This document shows, piece after piece, positions 22,345-34,619 of a stretch of DNA of 64,000 nt. The notes beneath the pieces are model-generated. The model searched no databases and was not told the origin of the DNA. It saw only the letters and a program-made list of their open reading frames with translations. This DNA is from Myotis daubentonii. Lineage: Eukaryota > Chordata > Mammalia > Chiroptera > Vespertilionidae. The translations under genes were made by a program, and so were the position numbers. The DNA is taken from positions 58,550,855 to 58,614,854 of the forward strand of contig NC_081851.1 of NCBI RefSeq assembly GCF_963259705.1, read 5' to 3'. The number at the start of each line of letters is the position of its first letter. Position 1 is the stretch's first letter.

Positions 22345-23895
22345 AGTTAATGCCACCTGTTCTTTAAACTTGCAGGCATTATTTTTCTTTCTTGCAGACA
22401 TTTTTGTAAAGCTTTCCATGTTTCCTTTTATTGGGTGTGGGAGAGCCGGAGACAGGAAGGAAGGTGGGGTGTTAAAAGGCAAACATAGAAAAGATGCTTC
22501 TTAAAAAAAGAAAACACATGTAGAAATGACTGCTCCATAATCAAAACATGAGTGCACACAGCAATTTCATATTCTTGTTCCACCCACTAGGTTGTTCTTG
22601 ATGATTCAAGAACAGAACTGCCTGGGCAGATTTACAGGCTCCACGTTCCTGACATCTGTGCTGAAACAAGGCTACGTGTGTTTGCAGAGCGGTTGCTTTT
22701 CCTCAGGGAAGAAAACACACCTTGGTTTGATTTTTACCTTTGTCATCGTAGAGGCAGCCATTCTCCCATATGCATCCGTGGGCCGCTAAGATCTAAGAGC
22801 AGGCAACAGGAGAGAGGACCAGGTAGCCCGGAAGTATGGGGTGGAATGAGATGTGCAGATCACACCAACACCAACAAGAATGTCCTCTTCCAGCTCTCCC
22901 CCCTGTTACGCAGCTGGGCTACAATGTGAGTCTCTTGCTGGAAACCTTTGGGGCTTTGGGATTGGTGGTCTGGCTATTCCTCTCCTGGGTCTGAGCCAGC
23001 GGAGGGCAGGGGCTCTGCTGGGGGTTGCCAGGCTCCCAGAAACGTCTGAATTTCTCAGCTGTGGTTTGGGGAATGTTATACTCTTTCCAGTCCCCTTTCT
23101 TTTAAGTGGAGAGGAGATTTTGTCTTCTGTTAGACACTCCCCCATATTTATAACGCCCTCCTACTCCTTTTCCCAAGCCCTTGCTTCCCAGACTATGATG
23201 GTGATAGTCCCAGGCCTGTTCAGTTTTTGGAAGAAGACCCAAGCTGACCTTGCCATCCCTCCTCCCCAAGTCAGCCATTCGGCAACCACCTGGCAGGCTG
23301 ATGCCAGGTACCTATGGACACAGGCTGGTACCTTTGCTACCTGGCAATACACTGATAATCCTGTGATTTGGAACCTTTCATTTCACCTCTAAGATGCTGA
23401 GTGGGGAAGGAACTTTCCAAAGGTAACTGAGCTTGTCAGTATGAAGCACTGCGATTCAAATTCCGGCCGGTCTGGTGTTACAGCCTATGGACCTGTCACC
23501 CACTTCAGAAGGTGATCTGAAGTTAGGGCTATGACTTTGGGTTTCTAGGTGGCAGAACGAAAGAAATGTCAAATCTCCACTGTTTAAGAATCTGAGGCAC
23601 AAGGGGAGTCCAGTAAAATTATGGATTTAGCATTTGAAAATGATGACATTTTTTATTTTAAAGTGGATGCTAAACGGTTGGCTATTATTTTAGTGGGACA
23701 CTCAACTCTGCTGCTCTCTGGCCTTCAAGCTTGCAAGATAGAAGCCAAGTCTTTGGGGGCTGTTTTCATACGGGGTTCCACTTGACAGCTCTCACCTTAA
23801 CTCATGTTTACTACTCTTGCAAAAGGAGACAGGAAGAGGGAAAAGCAAAAGGGACAAAGGGTTGGGGACAGAGGAAGTGGAAAGATTTTTAGGTT
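22345..23895. other. Unique intergenic sequence
   Basis: No repeat recognised. A 179-codon frame at 22853-23392 has no domain, signal or composition supporting a gene. Confidence 0.4.
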
Positions 23896-23899
23896 ACAA

Positions 23900-24132
23900 T
23901 CTATCTATATATAAAATAGAGAAACATGCTAATTAACCAGGACGCTGTAACGGGTTGACTGGACAGGAGGAAGTTGTGTGCAGAGTCAGGGGTGGGGCGG
24001 CAATGGCCTCCGCCTGTGCTGGGGGAGGGCCTGATCAGCAGTGGCTGTGGCTGCTTCAAGGGCCAGAGAGGGAGGCAGGGCCAGACCAGAGGGTGGGCAG
24101 CGCCTTGCAATTTTGAATTGTGCAATGGACTC
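23900..24132 (+). mobile_element. HeliBat-type Helitron, nonautonomous
   Basis: The 5' end tctatctatatataaaatag and the subterminal atgctaatta are HeliBat-like. The body is GC-rich. The 3' end (atggactcatat) is changed from a CTAG terminus. Confidence 0.68.
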
Positions 24133-24269
24133 ATATATATATATATAAAAGTATCCATTCAGGTAATGACATCACATAGTAACACCTGGCTTCCTCTCCC
24201 TAGCGATGACTAGCCTCCTTGCAGTTTCTTCAGCCCAGGAACATGACTTGCTGTATAGCCAGGTAGAAA

Positions 24270-24490
24270 CATTTTACACTTTAACCAAATGTCTGTGAAG
24301 CGTTTTCCCGTGGCTCATCTTATATGATCCTCACAGAAGTCCTGGAATAGGTAGATAGGAGACTTGGTGGAATCCTATTTTCTTTTCATTAGCTGGAAAA
24401 CGGAGATTTAGAAAGTTTAGAAACTTGACCCGACTGAAAGAATTAAGAAATGGTGGACCTTGAAAATGACTTCAGGTTTTCTCACTGCAC
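24270..24490 (+). repeat. MIR-like element
   Basis: atgatcctcacagaagtcct and aactgaaag-type spacing suggest MIR; tagctggaaaacggagattt fits the core. Confidence 0.5.
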
Positions 24491-25031
24491 AGAATACAAT
24501 CAAACACTGCTACAGTTAAATATTTTACCCTTTGTTCTCCTTGTGTGATCTACAATAATAATCTGCTTCATGTTGATGTTTACTGCTGCGTTGCTGACAA
24601 TTACCTGAAAGAGAAGTTGGGGTGCTTTACTGGGCTAGAAAAAGTTTATCTAAATCAGAAAGCAGGTCTAATTAAGCAAGTTTATTCTATCTATAAAAGG
24701 CTAAGTTGACAATCACATTTGTGATACATATAGAGCTCTCACTGGCACCAATCACACGTGTGTTTTTTGATCTGTCATTGTCGATCGTGAATTTGGTTGA
24801 TACTTCTATTATAGAGAAAGGGTGAGTAGTGATTATTTCTTCTAGTCAAATTCCTTTCAATGTGCACGAATTCATGCACCAGGCCACTCGTTTTTATTAT
24901 GAACAGTTAACATTACAAAAACACAAAATTGAATAGACTTGAAATTCTAATGCCTTTTATCAGGCTAAATTAATTTTTGGTTTCTGTCAGTGACTATAGA
25001 TCTAGTTTTTAAAATTAAATTTATTGGGATG

Positions 25032-25248
25032 CCGAAACCGGTTTGGCTCAGTGGATAGAGCGTCGGCTTGCGGACTGAAAGGTCCCAGGTTCGATTCCGG
25101 TCAAGGGCATGTGCCTGGGTTGCGGGCACATCCCCAGTAGGGGACGTGCAGGAGGCAGCTGATCGATGTTTCTCTCTCATCGATGTTTCTGACTCTCTAT
25201 CTCTCTCCCTTCCTCTCTGTAAAAAATCAATAAAATATATTTTAAAAA
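25032..25248 (+). mobile_element. Ves SINE, young copy
   Basis: Full-length element with a 15-bp target duplication, aaatttattgggatg (25017-25031 and 25249-25263). It sits inside the dispersed repeat listed next. Confidence 0.93.
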
Positions 25249-25254
25249 AAATTT

Positions 25255-25425
25255 ATTGGGATGACAGTTAATAAGATTATATAGGTTTCAAGTGTACATT
25301 TCTATGATACATGATCTGTACATTGCATTGTGTGTCCACCTCCCAAAGTCAAATCATCTTCCATCATCTTATATTGGATCTCCTTTACCATTTTACTGAA
25401 TATTATCTCCCATGTAGACATTCAT
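25255..25425 (+). repeat. Dispersed L1-like repeat
   Basis: tttattgggatgacagttaa, 'ataggtttcaagtgtacatt' and 'acattgcattgtgtgtccacc' form a unit seen often in bat and other laurasiatherian genomes. A related piece lies at 43505-43590. I cannot name the subfamily. Confidence 0.45.
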
Positions 25426-25429
25426 ATAT

Positions 25430-28100
25430 TTACATATTTCTTTTGTCTCATTTAATACTTGCAATCACCCTGTTAAGTTGAAATTTTTATTCTGTGGACA
25501 AGAGAGGTTAAAAAAAAACATCTAAGGTCAGACATCTAGTGCAGGCCTGGGATCTGGACATACTGACTTTCAATGGCTATGGAGCATCCCATATTTTGAT
25601 AGAGGTAGATTTTTTCAAAAGACAAAAAGTTCTAATACCTCAGAATAAAATGATCTAGCAACATTCACCTTCTTAAGACCCAGGTGTATGGTTCTTAATT
25701 TCCTTTCCCACTTGATTATCAAATTTCATGTAATCAAGGTACTCATGTAAATAACTACCCAAGATGGTAGCTCATTGCTCACAGCAATATGTAGAGATGA
25801 TGTTCCTTTGTCATTTGTTCATTAGTTCATTCATTCATGCACTCACTTCTTCAACAGCCTGGTGAAGAACCACTATAATGTTAACTCTAATGGCTGAAGG
25901 GCCCTCGAGTGACTCTTCTGTGGTTTAACACTTGGACACTATCACTCAGTAGTCTCCTTACAACTGCACCGGGGGTGATTTAAAAATACTCTAAATTAAT
26001 TGGTAATTTGGGTTGTAAGTATGTGGAAACATTTCTAAAATTCTAATTTTTATGCCTTTTGGGGATCTTATATTATTTGTTTATGTATATATGGGCTTAC
26101 GAAAGTCATACATGCTCATTGTACAACATTCTAATTCTTCAAACATATGTGATGCAGAAAATGAGAATCTTCAGTAATGGGGGCACCACCCTCTGACCCC
26201 AAACTGGAGAAGGCCACTGCTAATCCTTTCATTCTATGTATAGGAAAACATTGTGTGTACTATATTTTTATAGACGATGTTCATGTAAAATTGCATGACT
26301 CTTGTTCTGGTTCTCAAAAAATTTTAAGTATAATTAAGTGTATTCGAAACGATTTAAAATAAATTATGAGTCATACCCCAGTCTTTCTTAACCAGTGAAA
26401 TGAAATGTGATGTGTCAAAATTGAGTTAAATCCATAATCTCTGTGGATGTGCTTTTGACTTGCACATAATGAAAAGCAGGCAGGCAAAAGTGAGGCAGCT
26501 TCACACATCATATTGACATTCAACAATGAGAAGGTCAGAGAGGGAGTTGATGTCAATATGCTCATCCCGCACTGCAACAAAGCTGTCCCAGAAACTGCAG
26601 CCCCAGCTGCCACTTCCCCTCTTTTGGGTGAGAATGCACGTTCAGACCCTCAACTCCTTTGCTATGAAAATACCATGCTTTATCAAAGGTTTAATTGTTT
26701 TTCAATAATATTGATATAATCTAAATTGCAGGTTTCAAAGACAAACTTACAATTTACACACCAGATAGGGCTTATTTGGTACAAAGAATACGAGATGACA
26801 GCTGAGATTTCTAATTCTGCCACATGAAAATTACCGAATAATTGCACGACAGGTGTCATTGTTCTGAGAATCATAAAGTGCGTGTAGCTCTCCAGTTTGT
26901 TTCCCAAATATGTTATTGGGGATGCTTTTCTTGGGAATATCACTAGCAATTTTAAATGTTGGGGAAAATGTTTTCCCTCTACCTTTCTTTTTGCCAAAGA
27001 GAGGGTAGATACAAGCCACAATTTTAAAAAAAGGTAATACCGCACTATAACATGACAGCATTATAGTCTGTTTTCCATCAGGGAATCTACCTTAGAATGG
27101 GAAAAATCCACGTGCATAAACGTTTCCCCAGATTAGAGAGGATCTTCAGTTTGCAGATTTGGCAGCAAAGAAACAGTAAAGAGGGGGAAAGCAGGGCCCC
27201 CTGGAAGCCTATACCGCAGAGATGCCTGCCGCATGGTAAATCAGCACAGAACAAAGGCTCGTCACTCATATTTCTGCTCCAAAGCCAGGGGACATATGAG
27301 CCCTTCTGACGACAATGAAGGATTGAAGGAAACACTATGACCTCAACTATTACAGAGCCTACAGGTTTTAACTCTGCCAGACCCACCAAACGTCAATTTT
27401 TTAAAAAGTCAATTCTGAGAAAATTGGAGAATTAAAAAAAAATTAAAAATTATTTCACAAGGAGGCAGGTCCTATCTACATTCAGTACAACCCAATTTAA
27501 AATTTATATTGGTCTTCCATCCTTCCCAGCTTTCACAGAGCTGCCGGCCAGAGGCCATTAGCACCAGCCCTCACAAATGGAGCAGCCGCAGCGGGCAGAT
27601 TCACCCAAGCCAGGCTGGCATTTGCACTCACTCAAATCTCTTGGCGACTGGCAAGCTTCTCGGTACTGTGAACTGTGGGCACTTCCCCTGAGGATGGAAT
27701 CAAGGGGACAACCTGAAGGAATCATGGTATAAAGGAAGATCAGGCTTCGATGTTGGGTGGGATATGCAAATTAGAATGAGAATAGGGTGCTTTAGTGCTG
27801 TCAGAGTGTGCTGCGTTTTATTTGGGAAGTGAGACAGAATCTTCCTCTGATCAGCCACTCCATGTGACATCCCATCCCACACTCTGCTACTGACATTTTA
27901 TCTCCCACTGAACAGCCCGGCTGTTGTAACATTTTCAGGATTCTTAATTTATGTCTTGCAGGATCTAAAATCAGATGGCAGAAACTTTAAGAAAATAACC
28001 AGTAGTTGACAGGCACCTTTAATACCGCAAGAAGCTGGTACACCTTAGTGCTACGAAGAGTTGAGTACCGCTCTCTACTTTCTTCTTCCAAAATATGTTT
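25430..28100. other. Unique intergenic sequence
   Basis: About 2.7 kb with no recognised recent insertion and no gene; low-complexity A runs occur near 27430. Several frames of 60-120 codons look like chance. Confidence 0.4.
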
Positions 28101-28112
28101 AGAAGACAGTGG

Positions 28113-28304
28113 TGGCTGGGTTGCTCAGTGGTTAGAGTGTTGGCCCAGGGACGGAAGCATCCGGGCTCATTCCCAGTCAAGGCCATGTAGCTGGGTCACA
28201 GACCCAATCCCATGTGCAGGAGGCAACTGATCGATGTGTCTCTCTGACATCATTGTCTCTCTCTCTCTCTCTCTCTATCTCCCCACTCAAAAAAAAAAAA
28301 AAAA
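28113..28304 (+). mobile_element. Old Ves SINE with (CT)n/poly-A tail
   Basis: Head ggctgggttgctcagtggtt, diverged core, then (CT)n and 17 A. Flanks agacagtgg and agaccgttgg are weakly alike. Confidence 0.78.
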
Positions 28305-28917
28305 AGACCGTTGGGAGGGAGATAGAAAGCTGTCCTAAATCACTTAATTTCTCTTTTCAATCTAAACTCTGTGAGAGACCTTTTCTTCCACTCAACAATT
28401 GCTAGCAAGCTCATTCACCTTTCTTGGTATGAGTGATTCTGACATTTAATTAATTAATAGCCAAGAACTATGAAAAAGTAAAATGACTCAAAGGTAAGCT
28501 CAGCAACGTAATATCTGTGAAGCTTGAAAAGCTACTGACCTATTGGTTTTCAGAACACTGGGGAGGGACGCTTATAGGATGGGGATTACTACTCACAGAG
28601 GAGACAAGCAAGGCCCCGGAAACACGGCGAGTTGCAAATCACTCAGCCTTGAAGAAATGGTGACTCAAACTCAAGTCGCATTTCCTTTTTCCATTCGATC
28701 ACAGTGCTGCGTTGTAAAAGCAGCGACTTTGGACTGGCTGACCATACAGAGACGCTGGAACCTTTGCTCTTCCGAGCATTGGCATTGCCCAACACGGGGG
28801 CCCTTCGGCTTCACACCTGCCAAACGGGGATGCTGGTGCACACCCTCGCTCTGGAGTGCTCAGCCTTCCTCCTCCTCTTCTCAGGATGGATTGATACCGC
28901 CTATTGATCTGTCTATA

Positions 28918-29110
28918 ATGTAGTGCTGAAGAGTACAGACTCTTGAGGCAGATGGCTAGCTCTGCCACTAACCAAAGCTGAGCTGGGCGAGATTCTGGAC
29001 TTTCCCGGGCCGCATTTTCCTGCCCTGTAAGATGGAGATGGTAATAGCACCTACCTCCTAGCATTGTTGTGAAGGGTAAGTGAGTTTATTTACGGAAAAT
29101 GTTACGTGGG
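28918..29110 (+). repeat. MIR element
   Basis: agctctgccactaaccaaag, gtaagatggagatggtaata and tacctcctagcattgttgtg follow MIR order. Confidence 0.72.
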
Positions 29111-29114
29111 GGTC

Positions 29115-29778
29115 TCACCCATCCGGCTGCCACATGCTTTCACAAGTGCACTATAAGTGAACCTGTAATAGCTTGTGGAAGCCCCTGGCTAGAGGATAAA
29201 GCGAGGAGAAGCCTTGCTCCACCCCTGTAGGTAGGAGACTAGTCTACTCCTCTTATATACTACCTTGCACATAGTGGAGGCTAAAATAAATAAATAAATA
29301 AAAAATCCTTAAATTGAACAAAAGTGAACTCTACCGGAACTGAAAGTTGTCGTCCCGAATCTTTCAGGCTCGAGGTCTAGATTTTTCCAGTGTTTCTAGT
29401 CCACTTCCTTCCACTCCCCACCTCATTTATCTCAAAGGGCAGAGGTCAGGAAAAGGATGAGCAAACAGTTCGCGCGGAACTCAGGTGACACGTCCTGGTG
29501 CCTGAAGGTTACGTCACTACGCATTTTTTTTCTGCACAAAGCCCAGGAGGCTATCTTTAGGTTATTGGGGTGAGATCCCTAACAGCCGTCTGGACTAACA
29601 GCTCCCAGCAGGTGCTTCCAAATTTTATTTGCAGGTTGTCGGAGAAGCCCGGCCGATGAGTATCTACTCCTGGGCTGACTGCCTCAGAGCGAGGCGGCAG
29701 ATACGGGAGGAAAGACATGAGACTACGAGCAGGTTAATCTGGTAAAGAAAGAGAAGCCTTCAGTCTGACGAGGGCAGG
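29115..29778. other. Distal upstream region of COX7A2L
   Basis: Mostly unique DNA with an (AAAT)n run near 29285-29303 and rising CpG content towards the island. Confidence 0.5.
29509..29517 (+). promoter_or_regulatory. CRE/ATF-like site upstream of the COX7A2L island
   Basis: ttacgtcac is the reverse complement of a TGACGTAA-type ATF/CREB half-palindrome. It lies about 770 bp before the start codon at the edge of the island. The motif is visible; use is inferred. Confidence 0.35.
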
Positions 29779-29779
29779 T

Positions 29780-30278
29780 GGCAGCCCCGCAGTACCGCTC
29801 CCTTCCAGAGAGTAGTTGCCCCGCCCCCTCCCGCCCCTCTCGCGCCAGGCCCCGCCCCTCCAGCCCTAGGCCCCGCCCCTCCAGCCCTAGGCCCCGCCCA
29901 GAGTCCACCCTACTTTCACCCTGGCAGGTCCCTCTGCCTCCGGCCTCGACCGCGGGGCGCTTGCGCACTTCTTCGAGCCTCTTAGCAGTGCCCGAATCAA
30001 AATTTGGGGAAAGAGGAAAACTCATATTTTCTACAAACCCCGATATAGCAGCTCTCCGCGCTCTCCGAGAGATGATTATGCCTTTCTTGGCCTTTAGAAC
30101 CCGGCTTCTTCCTTTATGTGGCTTAAAAGGACATATTTTAAATTAGGCGATCTCTGGGCAGCCCGTCCCTTGGCGCAGGGTCCTTGGGCTGAGCCTTGGG
30201 GCCGACTCCCGGAAGGCAGGGTCCTTTCTTGGGGCGGTCGCGCAGGCAGCGGCTGCGAGTAGCGGGACACTGGGCGTC
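29780..30278 (+). promoter_or_regulatory. COX7A2L: CpG-island promoter and 5' UTR of COX7A2L
   Basis: The interval is GC- and CpG-rich, unlike the AT-rich DNA around it, and the island continues into intron 1 to about 30.65 kb. It has several GC boxes (ccccgccc) between 29820 and 29900, an ETS/GABP-type site cccggaag at 30208-30215, and an NRF1-like GCGCAGGC stretch near 30240. No TATA box is evident at a suitable distance. GABP and NRF1 sites are typical of nuclear genes for respiratory-chain proteins. I infer the start of transcription between about 30.15 and 30.26 kb; the exact site cannot be read from sequence. Confidence 0.7.
29847..29900 (+). repeat. Tandem 21-bp GC-box repeat in the COX7A2L promoter
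   Basis: A 21-bp unit, aggccccgcccctccagccct, occurs twice without change (29847-29867 and 29868-29888) and then as a partial third copy. Each unit carries one Sp1-type GC box. The repeat also explains the repetitive reading frame on the opposite strand. Confidence 0.9.
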
Positions 30279-30350
30279 ATGTACTACAAGTTCAGCGGCT
30301 TCACGCAGAATCTGGTGGGAGCATGGGCTTCCCATGCCTATAACCCGCAG
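30279..30350 (+). CDS. COX7A2L: COX7A2L coding exon 1 (respiratory supercomplex factor SCAF1/COX7RP)
   Basis: This exon encodes residues 1-24, starting MYYKFSGFTQ, and ends after CAG at donor gtacgg. Joined to the exons at 37088 and 38656 it gives a 114-residue protein, the length I recall for human COX7A2L. The product sits in the inner mitochondrial membrane and links respiratory complexes III and IV into supercomplexes; its C-terminal half resembles COX7A subunits of cytochrome oxidase. The ATG is the first in-frame one after a CpG-island promoter, and the N-terminus matches the family exactly. Against remembered human sequence this exon differs at four positions (K11N, A13V, E19H, S22N), all conservative in context. 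The exon-intron phase is 0, so exon 2 starts on a codon boundary. No frameshift or stop is present; I infer a functional gene. Confidence 0.95.
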
Positions 30351-30584
30351 GTACGGGTAGCACCGCGCCGGCCCGGACAGGAGAAATGGCCGTCTGAGCC
30401 TGTGCGCCAGTCAGTCGCGGCGCCGGAGCCGGGTATGGCTTCTGCCAACGGTTTGGTTTAGTTCGCCCCGTAACGCCTGGCGCCGCTCCGCACCTGCTTG
30501 CGGCGGCCATGGAGGCTCCTAGTTCTGTAGATGCTCCCCTGGCGGAGCTGGCCTGGCCAGAAGTTGGGCCTGGCACTCTGCAGG

Positions 30585-30597
30585 GGTCAAGGTGACC
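30585..30597 (+). promoter_or_regulatory. Perfect palindromic oestrogen response element in COX7A2L intron 1
   Basis: GGTCAAGGTGACC is an exact GGTCA-n3-TGACC element, and the palindrome extends to 7+3+7 (ggggtca agg tgacccc, 30583-30599). It starts 235 bp after exon 1 inside the CpG island. COX7A2L was first described as an oestrogen-responsive gene (COX7RP) with an element in its first intron, so both position and sequence agree with that literature as I recall it. Confidence 0.8.
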
Positions 30598-31037
30598 CCG
30601 GACTCGTTGCTTGTGACTCGTGGGGTGTCTCGTGGGGTCGGCGGAACCCAGAATGTGACCCTGCCGAATCCGAAGTTCGGCCCTGTCCTTTTAAAGGTGT
30701 CCCATTGGTGACTCCTGCCGCAGCCTCATCCCCGCAGGGACTGGAGAGGTGGCATGACGGCGCTGAGAGAATCTATAGGGCCAGGGCCAGGAGAGGCTGT
30801 GTGATCAGAATTGGGAGACTCCCTCGAAATCTTTGGGTGAGTCGGGGTAGTTACATGCAACCACCTCCAACTGTAAAGATGGTTGACAGATGCCTGTTAT
30901 TTGAGCGGTCTGATTTCATTCAGATTTTGTCGATTGGAGTTTCACTCTCCAGCTCGTGTTGTAGAAATGAGGGGCTTTATAGAGTCCCGTATTCTTAAGC
31001 TGTGCTAAAATCCTGGCTTTGCTGCTTTATTTTCTGA

Positions 31038-31463
31038 CTAGTGGCCCAGTGAACGAAATTCGTAGCGGGCGGGGGAAGAGGGGAGTGTCCCTCAGCCCGG
31101 CCTGCACCCTCTCGAAATCCGGGATCCTGGCTCCTAACTGCTCACCTGCCTGCCTGATCAACCCCAATTGCCCCCACCCTTCCACCTAATCACCCCTAAA
31201 TGCCTGCCCTTCCCCCACCCCCCACCAGCCTGCTCCCTCCAACTGCCATCCCCTACCGGCCTGCTTGCCCCCAACTGACCCCCCCCCCCCCCCCCACTGC
31301 TGGCCGCCTGCTCGCTCACAACTGCCCACCCCCTGCAGGCCTGATTGCCCCCAACTGCCTCTGCCTCGGCCCCACCACCAAGGCTTTGTCTGGAAGGACG
31401 CCCAGAAGGTCTCCCGGAAGGTATCAGGGTCCAATTAGCATATTACCCTTTTATTAGTATAGA
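31038..31463 (-). mobile_element. HeliBat-type Helitron in COX7A2L intron 1
   Basis: On the - strand it begins TCTATACTAATAAAAGGG and ends CTAG, inserted between A (31037) and T (31464). The body has degenerate ~25-30-bp C-rich repeats (gcccccaactg). No Rep/helicase coding is present. Confidence 0.88.
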
Positions 31464-31469
31464 TTGATC

Positions 31470-33125
31470 AAGTTCCTTTGTTGTGAGCTCAGTTTCATCT
31501 AGGGCAGCTGTAGTACAGATTACATGGGGCGTGTTCCGGGTGACTGGAATCTTTGGCAGGTGGTAGGTACTGGGTAAGCGGTAGCTATTCCCCAAAAGCT
31601 GAGTCTGAGCTACCGTCACATTCATTTCTCATCCTCATAGAGTGGTGTGGGAAGAATCGGTAAGATATGCAGCTGGCAAACGACTGGAATGGTAAGGGGC
31701 CCAGGTAGGGTGTAAAAGATGCTCCACTGTGACCCTCCTCCTTTTCCTGTGGGACACTGCAGCTTGCCCAAAGTGTGCGTGTGGGTGTTACAGGATGATT
31801 ACAATCTAAGATTAGATGTGCTGTTATTACCTAGGATAGGGAGGGCAAGAAGGGCAAGTCCTGGGAGGGGTTGGGGAAGGGTCTAGGTTTATAAATGAGC
31901 TTGTGATGTGTCTGGTAGCAGCTGGATTTGTGGGTTATGGAATTTAATAGATTGGAGTACCTTCAGTCCATAGATGGTAGTAGTATTTGGTGGTGGTGAT
32001 CACCCAGGGAGTATCTAGGGAAGAAAAGTGGGAATATAGCCAGACTACAGAAACATGAAGGGAGGGTGGAGAAGGAAACTTTATCAAAGTAGCAAGCCAG
32101 GATTATAAGGGAGACCAGTGTGTTGTCACTGAAACCAAATTGGTAAAGAGGTCTAAAGCAGGAGTTGTTCACAGTGATTTCTTTTACAGATTATAGGCAA
32201 ACAGCCATTTCTATCATATCTGTTTCTAGTATAAAGTCTATTTTTCAGTGTACGCATCTTAAATGTTAGTTTAAACACACCACCCCTAAGAAGGTTCCCT
32301 CTTACTCTTGCCCTGCCAATCTCTGTCCGCCTCCCTATTCTGACTTTTATCACTATAAATAGATAGTTTTGCCTATTTTTGAATTTTATGTAAGTGGAGC
32401 CACACAGTACCCTTTTGTGTAAGTTTTCTTTTTCTCTGTTTTTGCAGTTCATGTTACATATGTTAGTAGTCAGTTCCTTTTATTGCTGTGTAGGGTTTGT
32501 TGTATGAATATATCACAGTTGACCTATTCTGTTGGTTGTAGATGTTCTTTTAGTAGAGTTTTAGCATAACCACGGTTTTGTTAACTATAACTACTAAGGA
32601 AAAAGTGCAGTTTTAGAGTAAAACGAACATATATTGAAATTGAATTGACCCTCAGAGCAGAGATTACCCTGAGATGACTTTGCAGCTAGGGCTTCAGGCT
32701 TCTAGCACTTCATGAATTGTGTTTCTCTTGAGGATTTGAACGTCCTAGTTACGTATGGATTTCTTAAGTTATGTTGAAAAAAGTGTACATGTAAGCTTTG
32801 TATGATTTGTAGATTTCAGAGTGATTGTGACAGGCATTCGCAAACCAGGTGTTCTGACTTCGGTAATTAGAGGAGTACTTAACTTTTTCCTTTCTTGGAG
32901 ATAGTGGCACAATGGGAAATGTAGACGTTTGTCACTGTCAGTATTATGTAAAGTGCATTGAATAACTGAACAAGCATTGAGCAACCTAATGTGGAAAAGC
33001 TGGTTCTCTTAACAACAGTGCTCATCGAGATTTATAAATCAACTTGATGGCAAGCAATTGTGGGGAGGATATTTTCCAGGGGTTGATTGAAAAACATTTG
33101 CCTTACTTTCACATGTGGTGCCATT
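31470..33125. other. COX7A2L intron 1, mostly unclassified
   Basis: 32340-32560 resembles an L1 3' UTR (ttatgtaagtggagccacac, 'agtcagttccttttattgct'). The rest shows no recognised feature. Confidence 0.4.
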
Positions 33126-33129
33126 AAAT

Positions 33130-33395
33130 TGGGGCCAGTAAACATGTGAAAAGATCGTCAGCATCATTAGTCATTAGGGAACTGCAAATGCGACTCCATT
33201 TTACACCTGCTAGCATCAAGAAGCCAGACAGCAGGAGCTGGTGAGAATGTGGAGGAACTGGAGCCCCCTACATTGCTGGTGGGAATGTAAAATGGTGTAG
33301 GCACTTTGGAAAACAGTTTGGCAATTTGTTACAAAGTAAACTTAATTTTATCATACGATTTAGCAATTCCTCTCCTATTTAAGCTGACAGAATGA
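33130..33395 (+). repeat. L1 3' fragment
   Basis: tcgtcagcatcattagtcat, gaactgcaaatgcgactcca and attgctggtgggaatgtaaa are L1 ORF2-end/3'-UTR landmarks, out of frame and decayed. Confidence 0.68.
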
Positions 33396-33399
33396 TGTT

Positions 33400-34615
33400 T
33401 TAGGTAAAGGTAACAGAGTGATGGAGGGGAGGGGGCAACTGGGGACTCATTGACTAAGTTTGGCCGTGGTGGATGGAGGTAGGTCATGAAGGGTCTAGGA
33501 TGGTAGGACTTAATTTTGTGAGAAATGAGTAGACATTTGCAAAGCAACTTACTGCAGAAAGTTGTAGTAGAGTCTTGGCCAGAGGTTGGAACAAAGGCAT
33601 GCTTCTTTCCCTTAGTTTCGTGAAAGGTTAACGGAGGAGCAAGTATGACCAGAGCTATGCTTTGAAAACAATCTGACTGTAGAGACCAGTGCCAGGGATG
33701 CCTGTTAGATCCACAAAATAGCTCAAGGTCTTCTGAATAGGAATGGAGAAGTCAGAGGTCTGGGTGATAAGGATTTAGCGACCAATGAGGGAGATTTTAG
33801 GGATGAGGAAAGAGGAATCTAAGGTGATTGGGAAATTGGAGAATGGTGATGCTTTCCACAGAAGCGGGGCTCCTAGTTAGACTTGTGAGAAACCAATTTT
33901 GGACAAATGGAGTGTGAGGTATCAGGGAAACATGGAGGTAGTGTTATCTGGCTTGAAGTTAGAAATAAAGGACTTGAGGCACTGGATTGAAACTTGTTTA
34001 TAGTCCTAAATCACAGGAAAACATTTCAAAATATGCCTATGAAAAGAGATTAGAGAATATACAATTATAATAATTGATGGGATAAGATAATGGGATGATA
34101 GATAACTTTAAAGCTCAATATTCTAAACTTTTACAGTATTATAAATGGAAATATGAAATTATTTAACATTGTTAAGATGATTAGTACTATTTTCAGATGA
34201 TATTGCTCAAAAACTTTGCTGTAGTTTTGAATCACTTGATGAGTGAACAAACAAAGCAATTAGGTATTAAAGTGCTTTCACATTAGTCCTTTCAAAACAT
34301 GAATTTAATTTAAAACCATATTTGAAGATGCTTGGTAGGAAGGGTTTTTTTTAATTTTCTTCATTCAAGGGGAAATGATCATTAGGAGAAAATACAAATT
34401 GCTTACAGAATAAAGGGAGTGTGTAAAATTCTCCTGTTCAAAGAAAGACCCTTGTAAGCCTTGTGGGTAGGATCCCTTTCCCAGCCCAGACTCCTGAGTC
34501 TCTCTGTTTGAGTGTGTTATATACCAAATGTAGGCTAATAGCATATTGACCAAACTTTCTCTTTAAATGGATCGTTGTTGAGGGGCAGTGACTGGGGCAG
34601 GTAGTGAAATACTTA
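33400..34615. other. COX7A2L intron 1, no recognised feature
   Basis: AT-rich unique sequence; no open frame of note. Confidence 0.4.
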
Positions 34616-34619
34616 AAAT

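Noticed and set aside
22853..23392. 179-codon frame
   Set aside because: No domain, signal, repeat structure or splice context; composition matches the surrounding noncoding DNA.
29720..30025. 100-codon frame antisense to the COX7A2L promoter
   Set aside because: Its repeated GLEGRG unit is the 21-bp GC-box repeat read backwards.
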